Positions 45,415 through 55,161 of a DNA stretch of 64,000 nt are shown here, piece after piece. The DNA is from CAVYXK01 sp963772445. GTDB taxonomy: Bacteria; Pseudomonadota; Alphaproteobacteria; Acetobacterales; Acetobacteraceae. The DNA is taken from NCBI GenBank assembly GCA_963772445.1, contig CAVYXK010000001.1, positions 372,001 to 436,000 on the forward strand. Direction: 5' to 3'. The translations under genes and the position numbers were made by a program. Positions within the stretch are counted from its first letter, which is position 1; each line of letters begins with the position of its first letter. The notes below the pieces were generated by a model. It saw only the letters and a program-made list of their open reading frames with translations, made no database searches and was not told where the DNA came from.

Positions 45415-47763
45415 ATGATGCGGTTTAATGCGGCGCGCGGCGTACCCTGGGTGTTTGCAGCAAAAACGACAGCCTCAGGCCTGCTTGCCTTGCTGGTGGC
45501 GTTCACCTTCAACCTTGACCAGCCCCAGTGGGCCCTTCTCACGGTCTTTATCGTTTCTCAGCCCCAGAGGGACGGACTGGTACTAGCGAAAAGCTTCTAC
45601 CGCATCATCGGGACCGTCATCGGTGCCGTCGTCGCGCTGCTATTCGTCGCCTTGTTCGCACAGGAGCGCGTCTTGTTCCTGGGTGCTCTCGCGTGCTGGG
45701 TCGGACTGTGCACCTTCGGCTCCCAATACGCACGAAACATGGCTGCCTACAGCTTCGTTCTCTCGGGTTACACAGTTGCGATTGTCGGCATCGCGGGCGC
45801 GCTCGATCCACAAGACGCTTTCTATATTGCCACAGCGCGAGTCACCGAGATCAGTCTCGGCATCATGGTGGCAGCTACGGTCAGCCATCTCGTGCTGCCA
45901 CACTTGATCGGCACTTCACTGCGAAAGACCATCGCTCAGGCACGAGTTGACCTCGCTGCATGCGCTGCGGCGCTCCTCAATGGTGCCGATGCGCGAGCAC
46001 TGCGCGCGAAGCTCCTTGGCCAGGCGATCGCGATCGAAAATTTCAGCGCCTCGGCGATCTTCGAGGATCCCGATTTGCGCAAACGTCGCGGCCATCTCCG
46101 ACGTGTAAACCTGGCACTGATCTACGCTACTGGCGCGATGCAGCCGCTTTGTCGGCAACTCGGAGGGCTGCCACAGAACGCTGCATGGGCGGCTGATGCG
46201 ATCGAGCAGGCGGTTGCCACAGTCAAGGTCTGGGCGGCCGACCCCACGCACGCCGCGAGTTTTGCCGAGCAATTGCGCATGGCAATTGGGCGTCTACCAT
46301 CCATCCAGCAGATCTGCCTGAGCCGGTGCCCCGGGGAAGAAGAGCTACTTGAGCGCGTGGCGCTCCGCGGCAACCTGCAGGAGTTTCTGAGCGCTCTGAG
46401 CGCTTACGCGATAGCTTATCAGGACTTCGTGGCCGGGGTATTGCGACCGGAGGAGCGGGTGAGCCTGGCTCGAGCCAATGACCTTGTCAGCGCAACCTGG
46501 ACGGGATTGCGTGCGGTCCTGGGTGTCGCTCTCGTGAGTTGGTTCTGGATCATCACAGCCTGGCCGAGAGGATCCACCGCGGCCATCCTCGGGACCGTGG
46601 CAACCGCGCGACTTGCCACGATGGGTCACGCTGCGCCCATCGCCCGCGCAGCGGCGCTGATCTTTGCTCTTTCGGCCATACCGGCGTTTATTGCTGTCGA
46701 AGTTCTGTTGCCTTTGGCTTCGGGCTTCGCAATGTTCGCACTCGTCACCGCGCCCGTGATCTTCGTTTGCGCCTTGCTGATTGCGCATGAGCGCACCATG
46801 CTCATCGGATATCTATCGGGGCTGTTGTTCGCGTCGGTCGGTTTGTTCCAGGACCGGATGGCGTATGACGCAGTCGGACTCATCAATACTTCGATTGCTG
46901 CGGTCTTTGCTTGTGTGGCCGCCTTGGCTATGTGGGCGATTGTCGCGCCGGAAACACCGGACGCGGCGCGGCGCCGGTATGCTCGTGCGGTGCGAAGCGC
47001 GCTCGCGAGAATAACGGCCCCGCGCCTGAGGATCGGGCCAGCCGGTTTCCAGGCCGACATGACCGAAGCGTTCGACCAGCTTCGAGGCCGAGTTCCTGCC
47101 GATCAGCCGAGCGACCTGGTGGTTTTCAACGCGGGTCTTGCGCTCCTCGGCGCCGGGCGAGAGTTGATCCGCATGCGCGAGAGCCAGCAATCCACACCCG
47201 CGGGCATCGCTTCCAGAACTTGGACTCCTCGATTTGTGCGGAGCCGCGCCGCAGCATGGCTGAGCGCGATGCGATGCGTGACCCACGCGACAATCGCCGG
47301 ATGCATCGCTGAGCTGAGAGATAGCTCAATTTCACCCGAGCGAGCGCAGTTAGAGGCGGGACGAATGGTTGCCGCCATAAACGTGCGGGATGGCTTGGAG
47401 AACAGCCGTCCGTTGATCCTCGGCACAGAGCAGTACGGAGCCGAACATGCGTCGGGAAATTGCCCTTTTCGGAGCACTCGTGCCGTCACTTCTTCTCTAC
47501 TTCCTGGCGTCATTGCCATTGTTTCTTGTTTTAGACCGACTTCTATCTCGCATCAGTTTCTATCACAGCGTGCTACACGCACCACTTGCGAAATTCGGAC
47601 TCTTTCTCTGCCTGTTTTCCTGTCTCGTCCTGCTGACCGGATCTTGAGGGTTTCTGATGAAAACAGCCGCACGTTTCATCCTTACCTTGCTCATCGTGGC
47701 TGCCGCCTGCGCTGGCGCGTACGAGCTCTGGGATTATTACATGCTTTCTCCATGGACCCGTGA
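45415..47763 (+). CDS. FUSC/AaeB-like aromatic acid exporter, overlong C-terminus
   Basis: 782 residues in this frame. Two FUSC membrane blocks: VFAAKTTASGLLALLVAFTF with DQPQWALLTVFIVSQPQRDG, and LRAVLGVALVSWFWIITAWP with FALVTAPVIFVCALLIAHER, each with about five helices, separated by a cytoplasmic helical domain. Family members end near the start of the next gene; here the frame runs another 105 residues through the whole DUF1656 gene and into the HlyD gene, so a frameshift just before 47447 is likely. ATG 45415 is preferred over TTG 45382. Forms a pump with the next two genes. Confidence 0.85.
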   Translation: MMRFNAARGVPWVFAAKTTASGLLALLVAFTFNLDQPQWALLTVFIVSQPQRDGLVLAKSFYRIIGTVIGAVVALLFVALFAQERVLFLGALACWVGLCTFGSQYARNMAAYSFVLSGYTVAIVGIAGALDPQDAFYIATARVTEISLGIMVAATVSHLVLPHLIGTSLRKTIAQARVDLAACAAALLNGADARALRAKLLGQAIAIENFSASAIFEDPDLRKRRGHLRRVNLALIYATGAMQPLCRQLGGLPQNAAWAADAIEQAVATVKVWAADPTHAASFAEQLRMAIGRLPSIQQICLSRCPGEEELLERVALRGNLQEFLSALSAYAIAYQDFVAGVLRPEERVSLARANDLVSATWTGLRAVLGVALVSWFWIITAWPRGSTAAILGTVATARLATMGHAAPIARAAALIFALSAIPAFIAVEVLLPLASGFAMFALVTAPVIFVCALLIAHERTMLIGYLSGLLFASVGLFQDRMAYDAVGLINTSIAAVFACVAALAMWAIVAPETPDAARRRYARAVRSALARITAPRLRIGPAGFQADMTEAFDQLRGRVPADQPSDLVVFNAGLALLGAGRELIRMRESQQSTPAGIASRTWTPRFVRSRAAAWLSAMRCVTHATIAGCIAELRDSSISPERAQLEAGRMVAAINVRDGLENSRPLILGTEQYGAEHASGNCPFRSTRAVTSSLLPGVIAIVSCFRPTSISHQFLSQRATRTTCEIRTLSLPVFLSRPADRILRVSDENSRTFHPYLAHRGCRLRWRVRALGLLHAFSMDP
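47447..47647 (+). CDS. DUF1656 (AaeX-like) membrane protein
   Basis: 66 residues, two membrane helices (FGALVPSLLLYFLASLPLFL, FGLFLCLFSCLVLLTG), start MRREIALFG. It matches the small subunit found between FUSC and HlyD genes in AaeXAB-type operons. It lies entirely inside the overlong FUSC reading frame but in another frame. Confidence 0.85.
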   Translation: MRREIALFGALVPSLLLYFLASLPLFLVLDRLLSRISFYHSVLHAPLAKFGLFLCLFSCLVLLTGS

Positions 47764-48595
47764 TGCGCGCGTGCGCGCCGATGTGGTCGATATCGCACCG
47801 GACGTGTCGGGCTTCGTCGCCGAACTCGACGTCAAAGACAATCAGACTGTCCATAAGGGTGACGTGCTCTTCGTTCTGGATCAGGAGCGCTACAAATTTG
47901 CACTCGCTACGGCCGAGGCGGCAGTTGCGGCCGCCAAGGCGGTCATGGAAATGCGAGAACACGAGTTCGAGCGGCGCCAGAAACTGACGACATTGTCCAC
48001 CTCCGTCGAGGCTAGAGAAGACGCTCAATATACAGCGAATTCGGCAATCGCCGCGTACATGCAAGCTCTCGCTGATCGTTCAACCGCGCGCCTCAATCTC
48101 GAGCGTACGGTCGTGCGTGCTCCCGTCAATGGCTTCGTCACCAACCTGACACTGGATGTGGGCCAGTACGCGTCCGTTGGCACCAAGGTCATGGCTGTTA
48201 TCGACAGCGACTCATACCGCGTCGAGGGGTATTTTGAGGAGACGAAGATCCCTCGCGTGGCGCCTGGCGACGAGGTCAACATTTACATGATGAGCGGGGG
48301 GCTGCCATTGCGTGGCCATGTGATGAGCATCAGCCGCGGCATCACCGATATTGACAATTCGGATGGCCCCGAGTTGCTTGCCAACGTCACTCCGACGTTC
48401 GAGTGGGTGCGGCTTGCCCAGCGGATTCCAGTGAGGATCCACATCGACGAAGTCCCTTCCGGTGTCTTCGTAAGCTCGGGAATGACCTGCACCGTGGTGC
48501 TTGCCACGGGCCCACGCGCATGGGCGATACCTACCCTAGCCTGGATTTCCACGGAGCCGAGCCCGCCTAACGGTGGGCGAGTCAAGCAATTCTAA
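47657..48595 (+). CDS. HlyD/AaeA-like periplasmic adaptor
   Basis: 312 residues. N-terminal membrane anchor FILTLLIVAAACAGAYELWD; the lipoyl half-motifs VDIAPDVSGFVAELDVKDNQ and RAPVNGFVTNLTLDVGQYAS flank a helical hairpin (residues about 90-150). The beta-barrel part has YFEETKIPRVAPGDEVNIYM. Links the FUSC pump to the outer-membrane side for export of aromatic acids or similar compounds. 9 bp after the DUF1656 gene. Confidence 0.92.
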   Translation: MKTAARFILTLLIVAAACAGAYELWDYYMLSPWTRDARVRADVVDIAPDVSGFVAELDVKDNQTVHKGDVLFVLDQERYKFALATAEAAVAAAKAVMEMREHEFERRQKLTTLSTSVEAREDAQYTANSAIAAYMQALADRSTARLNLERTVVRAPVNGFVTNLTLDVGQYASVGTKVMAVIDSDSYRVEGYFEETKIPRVAPGDEVNIYMMSGGLPLRGHVMSISRGITDIDNSDGPELLANVTPTFEWVRLAQRIPVRIHIDEVPSGVFVSSGMTCTVVLATGPRAWAIPTLAWISTEPSPPNGGRVKQF

Positions 48596-48807
48596 AGACT
48601 CGCTTTTTTGCGTGATTTGTTATGCATGATGGTGCGCTGATAGCCCATTTGTACGTTGTCTTCTCCTTGCCAAAGGAAGACTGCCAGGATTCCGTCTCGC
48701 CATCGGTTGATGCAAAAATGCAGCACCATAGCCCTTCTCTGGCAGGCGCAGGGGTTGTCACGTCTTTCTCGCTTGACACTATATATGGGATTAGACACCG
48801 TGCATAA

Positions 48808-50544
48808 GTGGCTATCAGAGCACCATATGACCTAACAAAGTGCCGCCGCTTCTTCGTCCGGCCGGCGACCCCACGGCAGCGCCAATACGAGGCATTGCGC
48901 GCCTATTTCTTCGAAGGCATTGGCTCTGACGCGGCGGCGCGACGGTTCGGCTACTCACCGGGCGCATTCCGGGTGCTCTGCCACGCCTTTCGTCGCGGCG
49001 AACTGCCAGACTTCTTCGCCGTCGTCCGACCGGGTCGGCGTGAGCAGCCCAGAAAGGGCCGTGCCCATGACCAGATCGTGGCGCTGCGCAAACGCAATTA
49101 CTCAGTCTACGAGATCAGTCAGGCGCTTTCCGAACGGGGAATGCCACTCAGTGCGACTGCGGTACGCGAGGTCCTCGCCGCGGAAGGGTTCGCACCGCTG
49201 CCGCGGCGGCTCGACGAGGAGCGTCCGGCCGTAGCCGGGCCCAGCACCGAGGCAGTCGCCAACATCCGCAGCTTCACGCTCACGCCGCGCGAGTTCACGA
49301 CACGGGTCGGGGGGCTGTTCCTGTTCATCGCCGAACTGGTGCGTTTGAACACCGACACCCTGGCGCTCGGCGCCAAACTCCCCGGCTCGCGCATGATCCC
49401 GGCCGCGCATGCTTTGCGCGCCTCGCTGGCTCTGAAGCTATGGGCCATTGAGCGGAAGAGCCATATCATGGCGCTGGTTGCCGACGAAGGCCTGGCGCTG
49501 TTCTGCGGGCTCAACGTCATGCCGAAGAGGAGCTTCCTGTCGGAGTATTCCTCACGGATCACCCCGCAGAACGTCTCGCGGTTGCTCGCTCTGTGGCACG
49601 AACGGTTGGCCGGAGAGGCGCTCTTCAGCGGGGAGTCGATCAACCTCGATTTCCACTCCGTGCCCTATTTCGGCGAACACCCGGTGGTCGAAACCCACTA
49701 TCTGCCGAGGCGCAGTCGCCGTCAGCCCAGCATCCTCACGTTCCTCGCCCAGGACGCCGACAGTCAGGTGTTCTGCTACTCGAACGCCGACATTCGCAAG
49801 GGTGAGGAGGCCGAGGAAATCTTCCGTTTCATCGAGTTCTGGAAGCGTCAGCATGGCAAAGTGCCGCAGCACCTCGTATTCGATTCCAAACTCACGACTT
49901 ACGAAGGGCTCGACCGGCTGGATGCCGCCGGGATCACCTTTATGACGCTGCGCCGGCGCTCCAAAGGCCTGCTGGCCGAAGTCTATGAGCTGGCAGCATC
50001 GGCGTGGCGCACCATCACGCTCAACCTGCCCAGTCGCAAATATCGCACACCCCAAGTCTTCGAGCAGAAGGTCTGCCTTCGCGAACGCACCTACCGACAA
50101 CTGTTCATCAAGGATCTCGGCCACGATGAACCCACTATCCTTGTCACCAACGACAGGCATGCCAGCGCCCGCAACCTCATCACTCGCTATGCCAAGCGCA
50201 TGCTGATCGAAAATGCGCTCGCCGATGCCGTACGCTTCTTCCACATCGACGCGCTCTCCTCTTCAGTCGGCTTCAAGGTTGATTTCGACATGGCGCTCCT
50301 CGTCCTCGCCAGCGCCCTCTACCGGTTGATGGCCCGACGCATGCGAGGCTACGATGATGCCCAAGCCCGCCGTATCTTCCGCGATTTGATCGACATGCCG
50401 GCAAACGTCGCCATCGCCACTGACGAGGTCACAGTGCGCTTCCACCGTCGCGCCCATCTTCCAATCGTACTCGCCTCCGAACTCATCGACCAACCCGTCC
50501 TGGTGCCATGGTGGCAAGGCCGTTCGCTCCGCCTGATCCACTAG
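48808..50544 (+). CDS. DDE transposase, IS4/IS1634-like
   Basis: 578 residues, intact. The N-terminal part has helix-turn-helix-like segments (SDAAARRFGYSPGAFRVLCH, YSVYEISQALSERGMPLSAT). Candidate catalytic residues lie in INLDFHSVPYFGE (Asp), HLVFDSKLTTYEGLDRLDAA (Asp) and KRMLIENALADAVRFFHIDA (Glu), the order of IS4-superfamily enzymes. I could not find convincing terminal repeats, so only the gene is annotated. Confidence 0.75.
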   Translation: MAIRAPYDLTKCRRFFVRPATPRQRQYEALRAYFFEGIGSDAAARRFGYSPGAFRVLCHAFRRGELPDFFAVVRPGRREQPRKGRAHDQIVALRKRNYSVYEISQALSERGMPLSATAVREVLAAEGFAPLPRRLDEERPAVAGPSTEAVANIRSFTLTPREFTTRVGGLFLFIAELVRLNTDTLALGAKLPGSRMIPAAHALRASLALKLWAIERKSHIMALVADEGLALFCGLNVMPKRSFLSEYSSRITPQNVSRLLALWHERLAGEALFSGESINLDFHSVPYFGEHPVVETHYLPRRSRRQPSILTFLAQDADSQVFCYSNADIRKGEEAEEIFRFIEFWKRQHGKVPQHLVFDSKLTTYEGLDRLDAAGITFMTLRRRSKGLLAEVYELAASAWRTITLNLPSRKYRTPQVFEQKVCLRERTYRQLFIKDLGHDEPTILVTNDRHASARNLITRYAKRMLIENALADAVRFFHIDALSSSVGFKVDFDMALLVLASALYRLMARRMRGYDDAQARRIFRDLIDMPANVAIATDEVTVRFHRRAHLPIVLASELIDQPVLVPWWQGRSLRLIH

Positions 50545-51009
50545 CATGTGAAACCTGTCGTGTTAGGCGATTTCCGGTCCGTGGAAATCCAGGCTAGCCA
50601 GAGCGGTGGTGTCGGAAGTGCGAAGTATTCTCTTCGCGCCTATGCCCGCCTCGCGGGCCGCGAACAGCCGTAAAGGCGCGTCCCTCCAACGCTTGTCCTG
50701 AACCCGATCTCACGAGACAAGTTCGCTCGATCCGCTGGTATGGGCATCCCTCGGGTGTGTTCGCGCCTGGGGTTAGGTTGGTCGCGCCGAAGTCCGGCGA
50801 TGCCGCGCGAGCTGCGGCGGAGCCGGTCGCTGGCTGTGGTGGTCGTCACTACCCGTGATCCAGCCAGCGGCCCTGGCGACGCAATTCCACTCGGCTCCGA
50901 CAGCCCACCTGCCCCAGCAAGCCGTCAACCAGACGATGCCGCTTTACTTGCCGCCCGCCGATGCCAGCAGAATGCCGCGAGGGGCGGTATACGCACCAAC
51001 CTGAAGCTA
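50545..51009. other. Intergenic region after transposase, no gene seen
   Basis: 465 bp. It has a GATTTCC-ggtccgt-GGAAATC hairpin near 50570-50590 that may end the transposase transcript or mark the element's 3' side. Nothing else is recognisable. Confidence 0.5.
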
Positions 51010-51180
51010 CTATCCTTTGATAGAAAATAGCGCCATGAGAATTCCCTCAGTGCCGATTCCAAGGACTGTACCGATCAGAATTGTCAACGTCGCATCGGCG
51101 GTGTAGGTCTTGTTCTTCAGCGCGAACATGGCGGCCGCCGTCGCGGTCGGCACGGCACCAGTGATGATGGCCTGTTGGGC
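51010..51180 (-). pseudogene. AEC-family transporter remnant (C-terminus)
   Basis: About 57 residues: AIITGAVPTATAAAMFALKN, YTADATLTILIGTVLGIGTE, GILMALFSIKG. The pattern of a helix with GAVPTA followed by a last membrane helix is the C-terminal end of auxin-efflux-carrier type permeases. Everything upstream is missing; the frame instead joins sequence shared with the divergent MlaC fragment. Similar in type to the carrier at 55537. Confidence 0.6.
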
Positions 51181-51224
51181 GGAGGCGCCGACGCGCCACG
51201 CTTTCGGACGCATCCGATCCGGGG

Positions 51225-51758
51225 GCACCAATCCGGCAGCTCAACACGGCGCTGCTGGCAGCCATGAAGGCCGGTCAGGGTATTTCCTTAGAGCAACGCT
51301 GTGCGATGTTGGCGCCGGCGGTGGAGCAGGCGTTCGACCTCGGCTCCGTGTTGCAGGCATCCGTCGGGATGCGTTGGTCGGTGCTGACTGCGGACGAGAG
51401 AGCCGCACTTGCGAGCGCGTGCCAGCGCTATACTATCTCCAGTTACGCGGCGAATTTCGACAGCTACTCGGGCCAGACATTCCAAGTGCAGCCCAACCCA
51501 CGCCGCCTCACAAGCGGCGGTGTTGTGTTCCGAACCCAGATCGTCAGCGCCAGCGGCGAGCCAGTCGAGATCGATTATGTGATGCGGCAGACGCCGACTG
51601 GCTGGAAGGCGGTCGATGTGCGGACCGACGGCGCAATCAGCCGTGTCGCGGTGCAGCGCTCTGACTTCACTGCGCTGCTGCAGAGAGGGGGAGTACTGGC
51701 GCTCGAACACGGGCTGGAGCATAAAGTGGCCACTCTTTCGAACGGCAGCGCGACGTAG
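51225..51758 (+). pseudogene. MlaC-like lipid-binding protein, N-terminus lost
   Basis: Homology begins abruptly at APIRQLNTALLAAMKAG and continues RCAMLAPAVEQAFDLGSVLQ, YTISSYAANFDSYSGQTFQV, IDYVMRQTPTGWKAVDV and SDFTALLQRGGVLALEHGLE to the end. MlaC/Ttg2D proteins carry phospholipids across the periplasm and need a signal peptide, which is absent here; an internal ATG at 51264 is the only start. The junction with the AEC remnant marks a deletion or recombination. It may once have served the mla genes about 7 kb upstream. Confidence 0.8.
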
Positions 51759-51948
51759 CCGCTCTCTCCCGAACACGGTGGTTCGGCAGTGAGCTAAGCG
51801 CAATGTCAAACAAAACATGATATTTGCGTTCGATCCAACCTGCCTATAGGGAGCATAATCGGCTTGCTTTGGTCAGTAGTCGTTCCGAATTCGGGGAGAC
51901 TCACGCGCGGATGGCGCGCGACCTTCCCCGAGGGTAGAGAGCATTGCC

Positions 51949-52734
51949 ATGTACGCAGCAACCGAGCGAAGTCCGCATCCCACGGGTCGTTCATTGACAT
52001 TGCGTGAACTCGACCATGGTAGTTCACCATCCAGATTTGAGCAGATCGCCGCAGGCACCACTCAGCTATCTCGCAGTCGGTCTGGCACGCTCGCGCTACT
52101 TCTCAACGCGACGCTGCCGGCTTTATCAGAAGGACGCTCTGTCCTCGATCCGCTTTGGACTGAAGAGGCAATGCACCGAGCCTATAGCCTGGTTAGTCTT
52201 ACCCTCGCACTGGACCAACGGGCCCCATTGTGCCACAACGACATCGTCACAGCGAGAATGGAGCAGGCGCTCATCCGGAATATCGCGGCATGCTTTCGGT
52301 CTTTGGCAATCTCGGGCGATAAGAAAACACTGCCATGCTCGGACGCGCTGAGAATCATTGTCCAGAACTTGGTTGAGCTTTTCGGGTTAGCGGCTGGACA
52401 GATAAGCCTTGAGATGTCAATCGAGCGACTTGCATTGCTCGCGTTCAAACGAAGAGCGTTGGTATCGACTGCTAGTGAACTGGTGATCAATGCCCTGCGC
52501 CACGCGTTTGACGCACCTAGCTCGGGGCACATTACCGTTGGACTCTGCCGGGTGGGATTGTCCGATGCGAAGCTCAGCATTTCGGACGATGGCCGGGGTA
52601 TCAGGCCCGGTCGGTATGGTCAGCCGTGCGGAATTGCTTTCGATCTTGCAGCGCTGCTCGAATCCGACCTGATCTACTCGGAGGCCGAATGGGGCGGCAT
52701 GCTCGCCGAGATCACCTTTCCGGTCGGACGATAA
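51949..52734 (+). CDS. Histidine-kinase-like ATPase protein
   Basis: 261 residues. The C-terminal HATPase_c domain has the N-box STASELVINALRHAF and G1 box SISDDGRGIRPG, ending AEITFPVGR. The helical region before it (ARMEQALIRNIAACFRSLAI, ALRIIVQNLVELFG) sits where HisKA_2/HWE kinases carry their phospho-His, but I see no matching His. It may act as an anti-sigma-type or accessory kinase. No response regulator gene is adjacent. Soluble, no sensor domain. Confidence 0.75.
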   Translation: MYAATERSPHPTGRSLTLRELDHGSSPSRFEQIAAGTTQLSRSRSGTLALLLNATLPALSEGRSVLDPLWTEEAMHRAYSLVSLTLALDQRAPLCHNDIVTARMEQALIRNIAACFRSLAISGDKKTLPCSDALRIIVQNLVELFGLAAGQISLEMSIERLALLAFKRRALVSTASELVINALRHAFDAPSSGHITVGLCRVGLSDAKLSISDDGRGIRPGRYGQPCGIAFDLAALLESDLIYSEAEWGGMLAEITFPVGR

Positions 52735-52854
52735 CACCCCTGCGTTTCCGCGACGCCTGCAGCACTCGCTACTCCTGGCGGCCCGATGTGCCTCACCCGG
52801 ACGGGGTCTTCACGTTGGATCGCCTCAGTTCGCCTGCGCGCTGCGCGACGATCC

Positions 52855-53253
52855 TTATAACAAGGTGAACACCTCTAGCTCTTCACGCGCGGACTCGCTG
52901 AACTCCTTCAGTGGATCGATCGCCTTGCTCTTGATCAGTTCATGCACCTCGCGGATCGTCTTGTTCGGTGCGAAGTAGGTATCGGTCGTGGCAATCATGA
53001 TCTTCTCCGCGCGCGCGACGGTTTGCGGCGAGGACAGGACGCGCATTCTGCTGACCATGGCGTAGAGGGGGACAAGTTCCGGAATCTGTGGCTGGTTGTT
53101 TCCAATGGCATCGCCATATGTCATCGATGCCGCGACGATGAGGTCCCTGTAGAGCTCCTCTCGCCGCGACACTTCGTGGGCGAGCTGCCCGGCTCTTGTC
53201 TGGGAACGCTGGCTCAACCAAGTCGTGACGCCTGATGTCAGGCCGCCGACCAC
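52855..53253 (-). CDS. Hypothetical membrane-anchored protein
   Basis: 132 residues from a GTG. A short hydrophobic N-terminus (VGGLTSGVTTWLSQRSQ, preceded in frame by ALAALAGSV) is followed by a helical body: HEVSRREELYRDLIVAASMT, YAMVSRMRVLSSPQTVARAE, TIREVHELIKSKAIDPLKEF. Proteins of this layout (one helix plus a soluble helical part) are common and uncharacterised. The true start may be slightly upstream. Confidence 0.6.
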   Translation of the reverse strand: MVGGLTSGVTTWLSQRSQTRAGQLAHEVSRREELYRDLIVAASMTYGDAIGNNQPQIPELVPLYAMVSRMRVLSSPQTVARAEKIMIATTDTYFAPNKTIREVHELIKSKAIDPLKEFSESAREELEVFTLL

Positions 53254-53973
53254 CGATCCGGCAAGTGCCGCTAGTGCGGAAAGGTATGCATATCCATATC
53301 TTGATTATGGACGCCGGTGCTTCAGCGTCCACGCGCGATGCTGGGATGGAACCCGCTCGCCACGCGGTATTGCTGTGGTCATGGCAATCCCGATGTGGAC
53401 ATGCGGTGTCTTCTGCAGTGATGTCATGTCCGGCTCTCTTTCAATGTTGACCGTGCGGAAAACTGGGTCTTGCCATTCAGGTGACCGGATCTTCTCATCG
53501 CTAAGTCTTACGCACGTTGACGGACCGGGCGGCTCGCGAGCGTCAGATCACGCGAACAGACCTTCTTGTGGTGATCATGCAGCTTGCGCAACGACAAAGC
53601 CAGGTGGGCCGGCGACCGTCCGCGCGGCTATACTCCTGGTGCTGGAGCGAACGGTCGCCATCAGAGCAACGGACGCGGGTCCATTAATTGGCTGCCGCCG
53701 AGCTTGAGCTGGACCGCTACAGCGCGTTCCCCGCTACTGCACTCGTCGCGAGCGCGAATATCGTGATCAGAAGACCTAACCTGCGTTAGAGCGGCGCCTC
53801 CTTTTTGACGATCAATACCGTCACTCGAGAGCGCCAGGGGAAGAGAACGCAACCGCGGTTAGGCCGATGTCGGCGGCGGTGGTGCCGCGCCCCATCGCAT
53901 CAGCATTGATCTGGATCAATCTCTTCCTCCACGAGTCCGCTATCGTGCAAGGTCCTCAAAAGGAGGTTCGACT
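53254..53973. other. Intergenic region, no gene seen
   Basis: 720 bp upstream of adhP. Frames on both strands are compositionally random. The last 50 bp should contain the adhP promoter; the strong ribosome site AAAGGAGG lies at about 53958-53965. Confidence 0.5.
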
Positions 53974-55002
53974 ATGGCGAAAACGATGAAGGCGGCGGTG
54001 GTGCACGAATTGGGCAAGCCGCTGATCATCGAGGAAGTCCCGATACCGACACCGGGGCGCGGCGAGGTCTTGATCAAAGTGATCGCGAACGGTGTGTGCC
54101 ACACCGACCTCCACGCGGCCCAGGGCGATTGGCCGGCCAAGCCTGAGCCGCCCTTCATCCCCGGTCATGAGGGAGCAGGGGTCGTGGCGGCGCTCGGCCC
54201 GGGCGTCACCCGATTGAAAGAGGGGGATCCGGTCGGGCTGGCGTGGCTACACGATTCTTGCGGCGCATGCGAGTATTGCCGGACCGGCTGGGACAGCCTT
54301 TGTGTGGCGCAGCGAAACAGCGGCTATAGCGTCAACGGCAGCTTTGCCGAATATGCGATCGGCTCCGCCGCTTACGTCGGACGGCTGCCCAACAATCCCG
54401 ACTTTGTGGCTATGGCGCCGATCCTCTGTGCCGGCGTTACCACTTACAAGGGCATCAAGGAGACCGAGGCCAAGCCAGGGGAGTGGATCGTAATCTCCGG
54501 CGTCGGGGGGCTGGGGCAACTAGCCATAGAATATGCCAAGGCGATGGGCTTGCACGTCGCTGCAGTCGACGTGACCGAGGGCAAGCTGGCGCTTGCCCGC
54601 GAGTCGGGCGCCGAGGTGACGGCCAACGCGAAGTCCCCCGATGCCGTGGCGCAGATCGTCAAACAGACCGGCGGCGGTGCCCATGGTGCGCTGGTAACGG
54701 CGGTGTCGCCGTCGGCTTTCAGCCAGGCGATCCACATGGTCCGGCGCAAGGGCACAATCTCACTCGTCGGCCTCCCGCCCGGTGAATTCGAGACGCCAAT
54801 TTTCGACGTGGTTCTCGGCCGTATCACGATCCGCGGCTCGATCGTGGGCGGCCGTCAAGATCTCGCGGAAGCGATCCAGTTCGCCGCGGAAGGGAAGGTC
54901 CATTCCCACTACCACGAGATGAAGCTCGAGGACATCAACCAAGTGTTCAGCGATATGAAAGCCGGAAGAATCGACGGCCGGATGGTCATGACTTCGTTTT
55001 GA
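53974..55002 (+). CDS. adhP: Zinc-dependent alcohol dehydrogenase AdhP
   Basis: A 342-residue medium-chain dehydrogenase, interconverting ethanol or propanol and aldehydes with NAD. Catalytic zinc ligands lie in NGVCHTDLHAAQGDWP (Cys) and IPGHEGAG (His). The structural zinc loop is CGACEYCRTGWDSLC. The NAD fold has VISGVGGLGQLAIEYAK and AAVDVTEGKLALAR. Preceded by a near-perfect AAAGGAGG. Intact. First of a run of fermentative genes (AEC carrier, acetolactate-synthase-like enzyme, lactate dehydrogenase remnant). Confidence 0.95.
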   Translation: MAKTMKAAVVHELGKPLIIEEVPIPTPGRGEVLIKVIANGVCHTDLHAAQGDWPAKPEPPFIPGHEGAGVVAALGPGVTRLKEGDPVGLAWLHDSCGACEYCRTGWDSLCVAQRNSGYSVNGSFAEYAIGSAAYVGRLPNNPDFVAMAPILCAGVTTYKGIKETEAKPGEWIVISGVGGLGQLAIEYAKAMGLHVAAVDVTEGKLALARESGAEVTANAKSPDAVAQIVKQTGGGAHGALVTAVSPSAFSQAIHMVRRKGTISLVGLPPGEFETPIFDVVLGRITIRGSIVGGRQDLAEAIQFAAEGKVHSHYHEMKLEDINQVFSDMKAGRIDGRMVMTSF

Positions 55003-55161
55003 AGGTGACATCGCATGGCGAGCCCCGCCAGGCATCGCCGTGCGAACCGTCGGACCCGGCGCTTGGCGGGGGTTCAAGGGTAGGCCCGTCGCGCCGGACG
55101 CAGCGTTACGGAACGATCAGTGCGCCGGCGGTGCGGCACACCTAGTTTGGGAGTCATCGAC

